Assembly: GCA_018894105.1 (NCBI GenBank) | Contig: CM032127.1 | Location: 33,934,760 to 33,998,759, forward strand | DNA: 64,000 nucleotides | Source of the DNA: Jacaranda mimosifolia | Lineage: Eukaryota > Streptophyta > Magnoliopsida > Lamiales > Bignoniaceae | Reading direction: 5' to 3' | Part shown: one piece after another, positions 37,169 through 49,527 of the stretch | Numbering within the stretch: position 1 is the stretch's first letter | Layout: every line of letters starts with the position of its first letter | Position numbers and translations under genes: made by a program | Notes under the pieces: generated by a model | The model's database searches: none | Told to the model about the DNA's origin: nothing | The model's input: the letters and a program-made list of their open reading frames with translations, nothing else

Positions 37169-38302
37169 GAATCTAACTATTACATGAGTGTATCTCCATA
37201 TATTATGGGTCTTCTTATGTCTCCATACCTCTAGTGGTCTTCTTGTTCCTTGTAATATTTACAAGAGAAAGAAATCCTCACTTCTAGTAATTCTACTCTT
37301 ATAATATATGCAAGATAGAATTAAGAGGCATACAAGCCCCAATTTAATACAACCAACAACTTGAAACAAATAAAATCAATATTAAAGGCTCATGATCATC
37401 CCCATTCATTCATCATTCATTCAACAATTAAATGAGCAATAAATAAATCTAGAATTAACATTTAATTTTGACAATTAGATGCTTATCTCATAAATAATTA
37501 ATTAAGTAAGAGAAAGCATAATAATTATGTCATAAATTGAAGATTAACTTTAACGAAATTCTAAAAGCATTTAAAAATGTTAAATATAATTTTGAGAACA
37601 TGCACAACACTTATGCGTATAAATCAAGACACTTTTGGTCACATAAAAGAGCACAAAAAACAACAAAACTCAAGCAAAATGAAAATTGGCTCCTGTCCTT
37701 CTAGGCTGGGCGCACGGCTGTACGACCAGGGCAAGCCTGGCATGCCCGTTACTTGGCCAGTGCCGGGCTAGCCAAGGCGGCAGCCTCTATTTTCAACTTT
37801 TTGTTCGAGTCAAGTGCTAATTAGCTAAATTTTTGCCCTAAAAATTTTAGGACACTTCCTAAAATTTAAAACACACATTATAGATGAAATTCCAGATTCA
37901 AAAATCCTTTTCAAAATAGAATTTCAAGTGCTCAATCATGTTTTTAGAAACAAGTTACAGTAAAATTCACATTCTTCAAAAATCTCCAACTAAACAACAA
38001 TCAAATTGGATCTAAAAATAACCAAAACAACTTAAGTTCAATCAACACATACTCTATCAACATATAACACAATAAATGCAAAATCAACATTCAAATTTAT
38101 AGCTATAAATTAAAACATACTAAACATATGAATCAACACTTAAAACACATATTAGCATGCTTTCAATTCATCAATCAAGTAGCCACACACAACATCATCC
38201 TTAACTCCAATCCATCATATGAATCAAGAATTTGGTGATTTTCATCAATCCATCACATGAATCAATGGATAAAAAAAAAATCCAAATCAAAGCATGAATT
38301 AG
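37169..38302 (-). other. RT2 leader, PBS-proximal part
   Basis: Continuation of the RT2 leader beyond RT4. It holds the GC-rich island at 37690-37787 (CGCACGGCTGTACGACCAGG, TGCCGGGCTAGCC), in sharp contrast to the AT-rich surroundings. The conserved CACACATTATAGATG phrase is near 37870. Confidence 0.7.
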
Positions 38303-38314
38303 GCTGTGATACCA
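38303..38314 (-). promoter_or_regulatory. RT2 primer-binding site
   Basis: TGGTATCACAGC on the minus strand, one base from the initiator tRNA-Met complement TGGTATCAGAGC. Confidence 0.88.
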
Positions 38315-38316
38315 CT

Positions 38317-40463
38317 TAAAGACAAGTGAGGCACTAGCATCAATTAATTAAAACTTCAAAAGCTTAAATTGACTACTTCTTTTGGATGGAGAGTTACCTT
38401 GATTAACAAAATCCAAAGGAAAGATAAAGAACTCTTTCTTCAATCCAGAATTTGTCAAACAGCGCTGCAGCGGATTTGGAGCAACCTTTGCCCAATGGAA
38501 AAGCTTCTAAAAATCTCAAAATATTTCAATATATCCTCAACTCTTAGATGAAACTACCATGAAAATTTCAAATCAAAACTCTTTCTGGATCTCTTGGAAT
38601 AAAATCGCCAAGTGACAACTCAACTGGTGGATCTCCAAAGGCACAACAATCCTACTGTCTTGCCTATATCAATATGATCCACACACCAATACTATTTTCA
38701 ATTTCTTCTCAATATTATCTAGAGATAAAGAGGAGAAATGAGAGCTTCAACTCATGAGACAACACTTTGGACAACGAAAAATGTGAAAATCTAATTCTTC
38801 ACATGGATTGCATAGTTGCCGCTTGCTCTCACCTCTACATCTATATATAGAGCAAGGATGGTGTGATGTCAAGGTGGAATCACACCTTCCTCAAGGTGGG
38901 GGTTCCACCAACTTGCATTGCAAGTTGGCAAATTTAAATCAAATTTAAATTTTTTGTGCATTTCAATTACATTTGAAATCTAATTTCAAATTTATGAAAT
39001 GCCACATCAAATGAACCTTCCATTTGAATTTTCCCTCCAAAATTTATTATTTTCATTAATTAAATTAAATACTTTAATTTAATTAATTAATCTTTGACTT
39101 AACTATTAAGTCAATTAGCTTAACTCTTTAAGCTAAGAATTGTTAACTTAAGTTAACTTGACCTATTGATGGTCATGTGGCACTAAATAATTAACTCCTT
39201 AGTCATTGGTTCAATTTAACTCCTTAAATTATTTGATGAATTTAACAATTAAATTAATCAAGCTAAATTTGACCTCAATTTTTGGTGACCCTTAAAATCA
39301 GTCACTTGGAGTGAATTTCTAACATTTAGAAAAATTCTTCCATCAATTTGGAAATGTAATTGGCTTTTGTGTGTAACCCAATAGGTTCTACCATTTATTG
39401 GACATAGGCTCACAACTCCTTGTTACTGTTGAATATTATATATTCCTTTTAGTTTAAATTTATTTAAACTAATCGACTCAATTTAGCTAATCTTTATTAA
39501 TTGAAGAGTATCCAATCCCCATGGTCGATGTCTAGTCTTAAGCCCATGGAGTCCAACTAATTGGCTTAAATGAATGCTTTTGGAGAACCATTATAGCTCT
39601 ATGTGTGCCTGGAAATTATAGTCCTTCCGTGTCTTTCATCTCTCGAAAGAGGCCTAGGACAATATATTTTCCAACTCCCTAATAGCCTCGATACTATGTC
39701 TCTATTCCCAATGTTCAATTCTATTTTATGACCTCATCTTTGGAAAACTCATTTTCCAAAGTCATACTACCTTGTAGAAAGATTTCTTGGAATCGATCAT
39801 TATGGAATACATAGAAGATGCACTCGCCTTTCATAAATACGAGGAGTTGGATTCTATCTTAGATCTCACAAATCTCCATGTCTAAGTAGCTCATGCCCAA
39901 TCACCACCTGAGCCACCTACTAAGTGACCAAGGATGAGTTAAGCATGAAGACCTAAATACAAGGTTACCATAGATCCTCAGGTCAAAAGACTAATTATAT
40001 GCACTAGCATAAGTTGGAGAACTTGCCACTACTGACTTGCCACTTTGGCTATCTAGTGGATTATCTAGGTGCGCCTTTAGTGCCTTGTTCCCTAATAAGT
40101 ACCCACTAACATGCATCTATATCTCATATGGGATTTCCCATGGAATGAAGCAATATCCAACTCCGCGGATCTATGCATCGTTACTGCAAGTCTATCTGGA
40201 TCTTAGATGCCATGTCTCTGAAGATCCTATGACTTAGAAGATTTAAGATCATAATCGCGTTAGGCTTATTCCATGATCACCACCCAATATGTGACCAAGT
40301 CCTATAGTCTTATGTGATCTAAAGGCTTCAACCAAATGCCAGTAAAGAATTAGATAGCATAAGATGAAGACGGCCATATAATGAATATCATTCAATCAAG
40401 TTGTATCACGAGTGAAATAGTTTACAACGCTAATCTAATTGGCTTGCGGGCACTATTCCAACA
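38317..40463 (-). repeat. RT2 5' LTR
   Basis: 2147 bases, TAAAGACAAG (TG now TA) to CTATTCCAACA. It holds a TATA box at 38841-38850, the palindrome at 38860-38886, an AT-rich block about 39050-39260, and donor-like AAG/GTAACTCTCC on minus at 38396-38398. It ends inside RT6 LTR sequence. Confidence 0.92.
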
Positions 40464-40621
40464 ATCTTCTTATACTTTCCTTTGATTTTCTAAAAATCAA
40501 GGTAATTCTCCATCCAAATCTGAATCTATGCCATGTTTAGATCCTTGGTGACATGTGTAGCCTAGTTATTTTGTGTTTTTAATGCTTCAATCATTGCATC
40601 CTAGTGCTACATGTGCCTTCA
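40464..40621 (+). repeat. RT6 5' LTR, terminal fragment
   Basis: ATCTTCTTATACTTTCC to ATGTGCCTTCA matches the end of the RT6 3' LTR (48078-48242). It includes donor-like CAAG/GTAATTCTCC at 40502. Confidence 0.88.
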
Positions 40622-42546
40622 AGTGGTATTAAAGCTTAATTCAGACTATGATTTGGATTTTTGATTGATTGATTCATGTGGTGAATTGGTCAAAATCCCC
40701 AAATACTTGATCCAACCTATAAATTGGAGTCTTTGGATGACATTGTGTGTGGCACCTTGATTGATGAATTGAAAGCATGCTAATATGTGTTTTAAATGCT
40801 AATTCATATGATTAGTATGTTTTAATTCATAGTTGCTAATGTTAAACTTTAATTTGGCATTAGTTGATGTTATATGTTGATATAGCATGTTGAATTTGAT
40901 CTTAAAGTGTTTTGGTCATTCTTAGATCTAATATGATTGGCGTTTATTGAAGATTTTTGAAGAATGTGATTCTTACTTAAACTTATTTTTAGAAGCATGA
41001 TTGAGCACTTGAAATTTTATTTTCAAAAGGTGTTTTAGATTTGAAATTTCATCTATAATGTGTGTTTCAATTTTTAGGATGTGTCCTAAATTTTTTGGTG
41101 CACAAAAGTTGAGCAAATTGACACATAACTCCGTGCTAACATAGAAATAGGGAAGCTGCCCAGCCTAGCCGGGTGCTGGCCGAGTAGCAAGCGGGCCAAG
41201 GACGCGTCTACCGCATGGCAATGCACCCAGCCGGGGTAGGCAGCAGTCCAGTTTCATAAGGCATGAGTTTGGTTGTGTTTTTTTAGCTCCTTAAGTGACC
41301 AAAATTGTATTATATCACACATAATAGATGCACAAGTATTGTTAAAAACTTGTTAAAGTTAATCTTGACTATTATGGCATAATTCTTATGCTTTCTCTTA
41401 CTTAGCCAATTAATTATTTATGAGATAAACATTTAATTATCAAAATTGAATGTTAATTCTTGATTTTTTTATTGTTCATATAATTATTGAATGAATGAGG
41501 CTGATCATGAGCCTTTAATATCGACTTTATTTGTTTCATGTTTTTGAAAAGGATTGTATTAAATTAGGGCTTGCATGCCTCTTATTTTCTATTTTTTGAA
41601 TATTATGAGAGTAGAATTACTAGGAGTGAGGATTTCTTTCTCTTGTAAAAGTTGCAAGGAGCAAAGAAGGTCATTAGAGGCATGAACACCCATGAATGTA
41701 TGGGGATACACTCATGTAATAGTTAGATTTAACTAACCTACTTAAAATCAACTAAGTGGTGCGGCTATGGCTCTAAGTGCATCACTTGGTTAAGCTCATG
41801 GTCATCCCACTGTAGGAGCATGCTAGGCGTATTTACTTATTTACACTTTCCATAATCTATTGATGTATGGGATGCATGGTTAGGATATAAAAAACATAAA
41901 TAAGAAGATAAAAATGATGATATCTTTGCAAGCAAGAAAATCCCTCCACTTGGAATATCTAAGTCCTTTGAAATATTAAGTCAAAATGGATACAAATTAA
42001 AATGAGTTTTAATCAATCCATGCCTTCTACCAATAGCATATGCTATGACGACGCTACCATATTTGCGTGATGGTACTTGGTCACAAGGGTCACATGCATT
42101 TAGGTGGAAAGCTATGAGCATATACTTAGCATAAGAAGTATCTTTGATTTAAGGCTTCCCATACATTGACCCTCGATCATGGGGGATGTCGTGGAACAGT
42201 CTCAAATTAAAGTTTGATTTGTAGGTCTGACTTAGCACCTGTAGATGATGCACGGTGACGTAGGTCTATATGAAAAGTGAGGCAAAATATATCAAGATTT
42301 GCATGAGATATAATTGGCAAATGTTGCTTACCCTTTGATTGCTTGTGGATGACACTTGGTCATGAAGGTTTGCTTTCAAGTCCTTAGGATCTTGATTCTT
42401 ACTAGGAAATGAGATTTCCTGAATTCTTCTAGGAGGAGAAAGATTTGATAAAATAGTAGGAGACAAACATGTTTGAAAGACCATGAACATGTTTGTAATA
42501 TCAATACTAAATCATATGCTTATACTTTTCCATTCATCTCCTATAG
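40502..42546 (+). other. Predicted RT6 leader intron
   Basis: A donor-like AATCAAG/GTAATTCTCC in the LTR pairs with a pyrimidine-rich TTTTCCATTCATCTCCTATAG, 24 bases before the gag ATG. Removing it would join LTR exon to gag and drop the PBS, GC island and repeated motifs. Inference from sequence conservation only. Confidence 0.35.
40624..40635 (+). promoter_or_regulatory. RT6 primer-binding site, decayed
   Basis: TGGTATTAAAGC, three changes from TGGTATCAGAGC, in the expected place two bases after the LTR. Confidence 0.8.
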
Positions 42547-42570
42547 ATTTTTGAAATCTTAAAAAATAAA
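40636..42570 (+). other. RT6 5' leader
   Basis: 1.93 kb. GC-rich island at 41152-41250 (GCCGGGTGCTGGCCGAG, GACGCGTCTACCGC), then the conserved TCACACATAATAGATGCAC at 41315. Four motif copies lie near 42069, 42165, 42246 and 42348. Confidence 0.7.
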
Positions 42571-43071
42571 ATGGCTAAGAACCCACCTACTCCATACTAT
42601 TTTAGAAACTAATAAACTTGTCGGGCCAAACTTTTGGATTGGTTGAGAAACATGAAAATAATTCTAAACTCCAAAAAGACGACCTATGTCCTTGATTAAA
42701 GTCCACTAAACACCTAGGGCGATGATGCCACCAATAAGGCCCATGAATTGTTCACTAAGTTATAGATGATGATCTACAAACGAGATACCTCATAATGGCT
42801 TTCATGACCCATGAGCTCCAAAAGACTTATGAGCATATGAAATATGCTAGTGAGATCTACACACACCTATAAGAGTTGTATGGTGTTCAAACAAGACATG
42901 AAATGTTCGCTTTGTCAACAGAGCTCTTTAGGTTAAGGATGCTTGCGGGTTCGAGTGTCCATGATCAGGGGCTTAAAATGATTAGACTGATCGAGAAGCT
43001 TGGACAACTTGAAGTGATCATGGATAATGACCTCTACATGGATTTGATCGTACAATAATTGCCCTCTTCTT

Positions 43072-43494
43072 TCGACTAGGAATGTAAATGAGTTGAGCAA
43101 TCTCGTGAGCCTCACGAGCCGAGATCGAGCTAGCTCGACTCGAGCTAGCTCGACTCGAGCTCAAAATAGTTCAAGCTCAATTGAGTTGAATCAAGCTTAA
43201 GCTCTAATTTGAGCCAATCTCAAGCCGTCTGTATCTAGGTTATAGGCTCACAAACCATTGTATAATTAAATATTATTTTTTATTTTATTAATAAATATAT
43301 ATTATATTATTATTTTTTTAATTCTAGTTCGAGCTCGAGCTTGAGCCTACAATTTTTTTGCCAATTTGAGCATTATCAAACTGACTAAGCCAAGCTTGAG
43401 CTTAAAATTTTATGCTCATTGAGCTCGAGCTTAATATAATATTTTGAGTTCAAGCTCAAGCTCAAAATGTTTTCCCTAACTTGGCTCGATTGCA
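43072..43494. mobile_element. GAGCTC-rich insert in RT6 gag (candidate MITE)
   Basis: Sequence not present in gag of RT5 or RT8. It starts TAGGAATGTAAATGAGTTGAGC and carries many CTCGAGC/GAGCTCGA units on both flanks of an AT-rich core (43260-43320). The right side has inverted-type GAGCTCGAGCTTGAGC runs. The GGAATGTAAA start is like some plant non-autonomous DNA elements, but no clean terminal inverted repeat or target duplication is visible, and the right boundary is uncertain. Family assignment is open. Confidence 0.5.
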
Positions 43495-43605
43495 AGAGGT
43501 GATGATCAATGAATTGGTGAACATTAATATGTCCAATTTATTATGAACTTTAATATGTTCAAGTAAGAGGTGACAATTAATGAATTGGTGAATATATTGG
43601 TGACT
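43495..43605 (+). repeat. Local duplication of a gag segment
   Basis: AAGAGGTGATGATCAATGAATTGGTGAA (from 43495) is repeated as TAAGAGGTGACAATTAATGAATTGGTGAA (from 43563), with the normally upstream TTATGAACTTTAATATG between them. Other copies have it once, so the segment was duplicated, probably together with the GAGCTC-rich insertion. Confidence 0.65.
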
Positions 43606-46600
43606 GCCGAGGTGATGATGAATGGGGGACATAGAAAGGGAGGTAAAAGAAAGAAGAGTTCGTCCTCTTAAGGAGAAGTTACCCTCAAAGGGTTCAGGGG
43701 GGGAGGGTTAAGAAGAAGAAAGAGGCTAAGACCGATGTGAGTTATTTCTATTGTGGCGAAAGTGGCATTACAAAAGAAATTGCAAAGCTTACCTTGCAAA
43801 CCTTGAGAAGGGTATGTACTTTACTGAAGTGCACTTCATGACTAATTCTTTCTCATGGGTATTTGATACTGTGTGTGGTTATCACTTTTGTAATATGTTA
43901 CAAGGGATGGAAAGAAGAAAGAGTCTTAATGAAGGAAATATGATCCTCTGCATAGGAAATAGAGCAAGAGTTGCCGCCATGGTCTAAGGCGTTATCAAGT
44001 TAGACTTGGGGAATGCTTGCATTATATTGAAAACTTGTTATATGTACCTAACCTTGTTAAGAACATTGATTATATTCTCATTTTTGATAATAAAAGATAT
44101 GATTTTTGTATTTCAAATAGGATATTCAAAGCATTAAAGAATGGCTCTTTAATTGCAAAAGGTACATTGAATAACGAATTATACATACTTGATTCTCAAC
44201 CTTTATTAAAACACACTCAATCAAGTAAAAGAAAATTAGATAACCAAGAAGATGCCATCCTATGGCAGGCAACACTTTGACATATCTTAAAAAATGTGAT
44301 GATGAAGTTAGAAGCTCTCAAAGTACTAAATGTTAGTGGCATTAAGGACCTTCCTACTTGTGAATCGTGTTTGAACGGAAAAATGACCAAGGCTTCTTTT
44401 ATAGGACAAATGGAATGCACCATAAGTCCTTTAGATTTGATCCACATGGATGTTTATGGCCCACTAAGAGTTAGTGCGAGAAGAGACTATTCTTGCTTCA
44501 TCATCTTTGCCAATGATTATAGTCAATTCAAACATGTGTATCTTATGAAGTATAGGAATGAAGTCGATAAATAAAATAGACTTAGTATTAAAGCTCTTCG
44601 AACAGATCAAGGGGGAAAATACTTAAGTACCAAATTCTTGGATTATATAAAAGAGAATGGGATACTCTGTCAATGAACTCCACCTCGCACACCCTAACAC
44701 AATAGAGTAGCCAAGAGGAGAAATTGTACCTTGTTGGACATGGTGCATTCCATGATAAGCTTTTTCAATGTGCCCGTATCCTTTTGGGGATACGAATTAC
44801 ATACGACGGCGAGGCTACTAGATGTAGTACACTCAAAGTCGGTGCCAAAAGCGCTGCATGAGATGTGGTATGGCAAAGCACCCTCTTACAATTATCTCAA
44901 GGCTTAGGGGTCTCCCATTTATGTCAAGCGATTAATGGGAGACAAATTGGATATTAGATCCACCTTGCGCAAGTTTGTGCAATACCCAATAGAGTTTATA
45001 GGTTATTATTTTTATGATCCCTCAGAACAAAAGGTATTTGTTTCGAGGAACGTTCACTTTTCAGAAAAGAAATTTCTACTAGATAGAGATGGCGTTGTGT
45101 TGAACTTGATGAAGGTCAAAATAATCATCAAATCCTACAAACGGTGGAAACAAATGAACATCAAGATCTGGACACAATCTTTAGGAAAGATGAACTAAAT
45201 CAAGAAGCAACCCGAAATGCTCGGATTCCTCCATGAAATAAGCCAATCAGATAATGATCTAAAGACCGATGAGGAAACTATGTTGGATATAGACTCGGGA
45301 TATTAGCTTGACAACATGAAATTCAAAATTGACTCCATGTACTCCAACAAAGTATAGATTTTGGTAGATCCATGAGAGGGAATAGTTCTCGTTGGTTGCA
45401 AGTGGATCTATAAGCAAAAACTAGGAGTCGATGAAGAGGTTATGATCTTTAAGACACGACTAGTGGCAAAAGGTTATACTCAAAGATCTAGTATTGATTT
45501 TGAGGGAATATTTTCATAGGTGGCAATGCCTAAGTCTATTTGGATTTTACTTGCCATAGCCATATATTATGACTATGAGATATGACAAATGGATGTAAAA
45601 ACCACTTTCCTCAATAGAAATAATGAAGAATAAATCTAAGGGGACAAAACATAAAGTTTTACATCTAAAAGAAGTGAGCAAAAGGTTTGGAAACTCTAAA
45701 TATCCATTTATGGACTCAAACAAGCATCCTAAAGTTGGAACATACATTTTGAAAAAACAATCAAATAGTTTGGCTTTGTAAAAAATATGTATAAACCTTG
45801 TGTGTACAAGGAGGATAATGGGAATAGTATATAATTTATTATACTTTACGTCATTGGTATTCTTTTCATTGGGAATGAGAAAGAAATGTCAGAGTGTACT
45901 AAAGCATGGTTATCTACATAATTCTCCATGAAGGATTTAGGAGAAACATCCCACGTATTAGGAATATGTATCTATATAGATAGATCGAGGAGAATGCTGG
46001 GGCTTTTCCAAACCCCATACATTGACAAGATACTAAAGATGTTCAGTACAGAAGAATCTAAGAGGGGATCCCTCCCTATGGGACATGGTATTCATCTCTC
46101 TAAGTCTGTGGCCCTTAAGACTAACAACAAGAGACAAGGAATGACCCATATATCTTATGTGTCCATTATTATGAGCATAATGTATGCTATTCAATGTACA
46201 AGACCAAATGTGGCACACACTCTAAGTGTTACGAGCCATTTCCAATCAAACCCATTTGAATATCACTAGATGGCCGTTAAAATAATCCTTAAGTACTTGA
46301 GAAGGACTAAGGATTTATTTTTAGTATATGCCAATAGTGAATTGAAACTCGAGGGGTTTTTGGATTCTAGTTTTCAATCCAATGTAGATGACCTAAAACC
46401 TACTTCTAGATTTATATTTTGCCTCAATGGCAACATAGTGAGTTCGAAAAGTTCCAAACAAGACACCATGGCCCATTCAACCACAGAGGTGAAATATATT
46501 GCAGCTTCAAAAGTTGCAAAGGAAGGTGTTTGGATGAAAAACTTCACCCAAGAGTTGAATCTAGTGCCCAGCATTGCTGAACTAGTAATTATCTTCTGTG

Positions 46601-46847
46601 ACAACAATAGAGCAGTAGCGCAAGCTAAAGAGCCAAGATCTCATCAGTGATTCAAGCACATTTTGAGGCAATATCATTTGATTTGAGAGATCACTGATAG
46701 AGGTAGCATCTGAGTGGATAGAGTTACCTCGAAAGGGAATATAATAGATCTACTAACTAAACCCCTATCGTAGAAGGTCATTGAAGGGCATCTTGAGAAG
46801 ATGGTTCTTAAGATAATGGGAAATTGGCTTAAGAGCAAGTGTGAGAT

Positions 46848-48242
46848 TGTTGGAATAGTGCCCCACAAGCTAATTAGATTGGCATTTAAACTATTTCACT
46901 GGTGACACAATCTTCATTGAATGATATTCATTAGATGACCATATTCTTCTTATGCTTATAATTACTTCATTGGCATTTGGTTGAAGCCCTTAGATCACAC
47001 AAGACTACAGTGATGATGTTGAAGTAAGTCTTACGCAATCGTAGGATCTTATGAGATAGGACACCTAAGATCCTGATAAACTTACACTAACGTTACATAA
47101 ATGCAAGAGTTGGATGTTGCTCTGTTTCATGAGCAGTGCCATATGAGATATGGGTGCATGTTGGTGGGTGCTTGTTAGAGAACAAGGCATCGAAGGCACA
47201 CCTAAAAAATTCACTAAATAGTCGAAGAGGCAATTTGGTATTGGCAAGTTCTCCAACTTATGCTAGTACATATAATTAGTCTTTTGACCTGATGATCCAT
47301 GGTAACTTTATGTTTTGGTCCTCTTTCTTTGACTCTTCCTTGGCCACGTAGCAGGTCGTTTGGTTGGTGATTAGGTATATGTTACTTAGACATGGAGGTT
47401 TGTAAGATCCAAGATAGGATCCAGTTTCTCGTCGTTGTGAAGGGCGAGTACATCTCCTATGTATTCTATAATGATTGATTCTAAGAAATCCTTGCACAAG
47501 GTAGTATGAAAATTTGGAAAAGGAATTTTCCAATGATGAGGTCATAAAAGGGAATCAAACATTGGGAATAGAAATATAGTATTGAGACTATTAAGGAGCC
47601 GGCAGATATCTTACCCAAGGCCTCTTGTAGGAGATATGAGATGAAATAAATGTATTTATATAGTATACATAGAGCTATAATAATTTTTCAAAAGCATTTA
47701 TTTCGGCCAACTAGTTGGGCTCTAGGACTTGAGGTTGGACATCGACCATAGATATTGGGTACTATTCAATTAATGGAGATTAATTGAAAGAAATTGATTA
47801 GTTTAAATGAGTCTAAACTAATATGAATACTTAATATAAGGAGTTGTGAGCCCATGTCCGATGAATGGTAGAACCTAATGGGTCACATACAAAAGCCAAT
47901 AACAAATCCTAGTTGATGACGGAGAATTTTCTAAGTGTTAGAAAACTCCAGCATAACTAATTTGGAGGTTAACCGAGTTGGCATTCATATGGTACAAATT
48001 TTGCTCAAATCGGAGTTTGTTTGGGTGAACAAAAGTCGCTTGGATTCTACTGTGCTGTAGGAAGATAGTTTTCAAGGAGTTGAGATCTTCTTCCACCTTC
48101 TTCTGATTTTTTGAAAATCAAGGTAATTCTCCTTCCAATTCTAAATATATGGCATGTTTTCATCCCTGGTGACATGGGTGGCATAGTTATTTTGCATTTG
48201 TAGTGCTTTGATAATTGGATCCTAATGCTACATGTGCCTTCA
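46848..48242 (+). repeat. RT6 3' LTR, internally deleted
   Basis: 1395 bases, TGTTGGAATAGTGCCCC to GTGCCTTCA. About 0.8 kb is missing near 47960, including the AT-rich block, palindrome and TATA box. Donor-like AATCAAG/GTAATTC at 48123. The PPT (AAGAGCAAGTGTGAGAT) precedes it. Confidence 0.88.
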
Positions 48243-49513
48243 AGATATGGCAAATGGATGTGAAAACTTTTTTTCTCAATGAAAATATTGAAGAAGAAAT
48301 TTATGTGGAGAAACCACAAAGTTTTACATCCAAAGGAAGTGAGCAAAAGGTTTGCAAACTCTAGAGATCCATTTATGAACTCAAACAAGCATCCCGAAGT
48401 TGGAACATACATTTTGAAAAGATAATCAAATCGTTTGGCTTTGTCAAAAATGTGTACGAAACTTGTGTGTACAAAAAGGCTAGTGGGAATAGTATACAAT
48501 TTATTATGCTTTATGTCGATGATATTCTTCTCATTAGGAATGAGAGAGAAATATTAGAGTGTACTAAAACATAGTTATCTACTCAATTCTCCATGAAGGA
48601 TTTGGGAAAAGCATCATATGTATTGGAAATAAATATCTATAGAGACAGATCAAGGAAGACTAAAGAGGCTTAGTATGGAAAAATCTATACATTGACAAGA
48701 TACTAAAGAGGCTTAGTATGGAAAAATCTAAGAGGGAATTCCTATCTATGGGACATGGCATTCGTCTCTCCAAGTCTGTGGCCCTTAAGACTCACAACAA
48801 GAGATGAAGAATGACCCATATACCTTATGCGTCCGATATTGGGATATGGCACGCTCTCTAACTATTACGAGTCATTCAATGTACAAGATCGGATATGGCA
48901 TGCGCTCTAAGTATTACAAGTCGTTTCCAATCTAATCTCGTTAAATGTCACTAAATGGTCGTTAAAATAATCCTTAAGTACTTGAGAAGGACTAAGGACT
49001 TGTTCTTACTATAAGGCAATGTAAAATTGAAACTTGAGGGGTTTTTGGATTTTAGTTTTCAATCTGACATAAATGACCTAAAATCCACTTTTAGATTTAT
49101 ATTTTGCCTCAATGGCAGCATGGTGAGTTGGAAGAGTTCCAAACAAGACACCACGGCCCATTCAACCACAGAAGCAAAATATATTGCGACTTTGGAAGCT
49201 GCAAATGAAGGTGTTTAGATGAAATTTTTTATCCAAGAGTTGAATGTAGTGCGTAGCATTGCTGAGCCAATGGTTGTTTTCTGTGACAACAATGGAGCAG
49301 TAGCGCAAGCTAAAGAGCCAAGATTGCATCAGCGATCCAAACACATTTTAAGGCAATATCACTTGATCCGAGAGATCATTGATAGAGGTAACAACTGAGT
49401 AGAAAGAGTTGCCCCAGAAGAGAATATAGCAGATCTACTAACTAAAGCCGTAGAACATATTTGAAAGATATATTGAGAAGATGGGTCTTAAGACTATGGG
49501 GAATTAGCTTTAA
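48243..49513 (+). pseudogene. RT7 RT and RNase H
   Basis: It starts at the IWQMDVKT segment and continues with SEQKVCKL and IYELKQASRSWN (an altered form of the usual IYGLKQASRSWN). The only intact YVDD catalytic box in the window is at 48512-48523. A local duplication and shift at 48660-48740 disrupts the YIDKILKRL region; CTTAGTATGGAAAAATCTA occurs twice. Later frames carry GFLDFSFQSDINDLKSTFR (49027-49218) and the RNase H SKHILRQYHLIREI box near 49340. The final Trp codon has become TAG at 49505-49507. Confidence 0.85.
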
Positions 49514-49527
49514 GGCAAGTGGGCGAT

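Larger units (their letters stand above)
9565..40463 (-). mobile_element. RT2, copia element carrying nested RT3, RT4 and RT5
   Basis: Minus-strand element in pieces: 3' LTR fragment 9565-9774, RNase H/RT 9775-10475, the rest of RT to gag 19032-22215, leader 22216-23008 and 37169-38302, PBS 38303-38314, 5' LTR 38317-40463. Removing RT3 and RT4 (which carries RT5) restores a continuous element colinear with RT1. The right end falls inside the LTR of RT6, five flanking bases ATCTT. The left half of its 3' LTR has been lost, so no matching duplication is visible. Confidence 0.88.
42571..46832 (+). pseudogene. RT6 gag-pol polyprotein remnant
   Basis: Gag begins at ATG 42571 and is readable to about 43070, where a foreign ~420-base insert interrupts it. 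The gag end and zinc knuckle follow (FYCGESG near 43750, first Cys lost). Protease: WVFDTVCGYHFCN in 43751-43987. Integrase: zinc pair CESCLNGK and LIHMDVYGPLR in 44296-44574, then KALRTDQGGKY near 44600, keeping both Asp residues. Integrase tail 44935-45198. RT: GCKWIYKQK near 45400, active site YVIG (both Asp lost) at 45847-45858; RT/RNase H frames 45928-46269 and 46270-46650. The usual terminal TAG has become AAG through loss of a T. It covers all domains but is dead. Confidence 0.88.
40464..48242 (+). mobile_element. RT6, copia element split at its 5' LTR by RT2
   Basis: The last 158 bases of a 5' LTR, PBS, leader, degenerate gag-pol, PPT and a 3' LTR ending CATGTGCCTTCA at 48242. Immediately after that terminus the sequence is RT coding sequence of RT7 (AGATATGGCAAATGGATG), so RT6 was inserted into RT7. 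The 5' remainder of its LTR lies beyond RT2 and is missing from the window. AGATA is the predicted target duplication. Confidence 0.85.

Noticed and set aside
37577..37771. 64-residue frame across the GC-rich island
   Set aside because: Not open at the same place in the RT1, RT3, RT6, RT8 or RT11 leaders.
46833..46847. Room for an env-like gene between pol and the 3' LTR, as in Sireviruses
   Set aside because: Only about 15 bases, mostly PPT, separate the pol end from the LTR in the copies where both are preserved.
48047..48499. 150-residue open frame on the minus strand
   Set aside because: Antisense to RT7 RT coding sequence and the RT6 LTR; similar antisense frames recur opposite RT in several copies (19233-19619, 45547-45747) as shadows.
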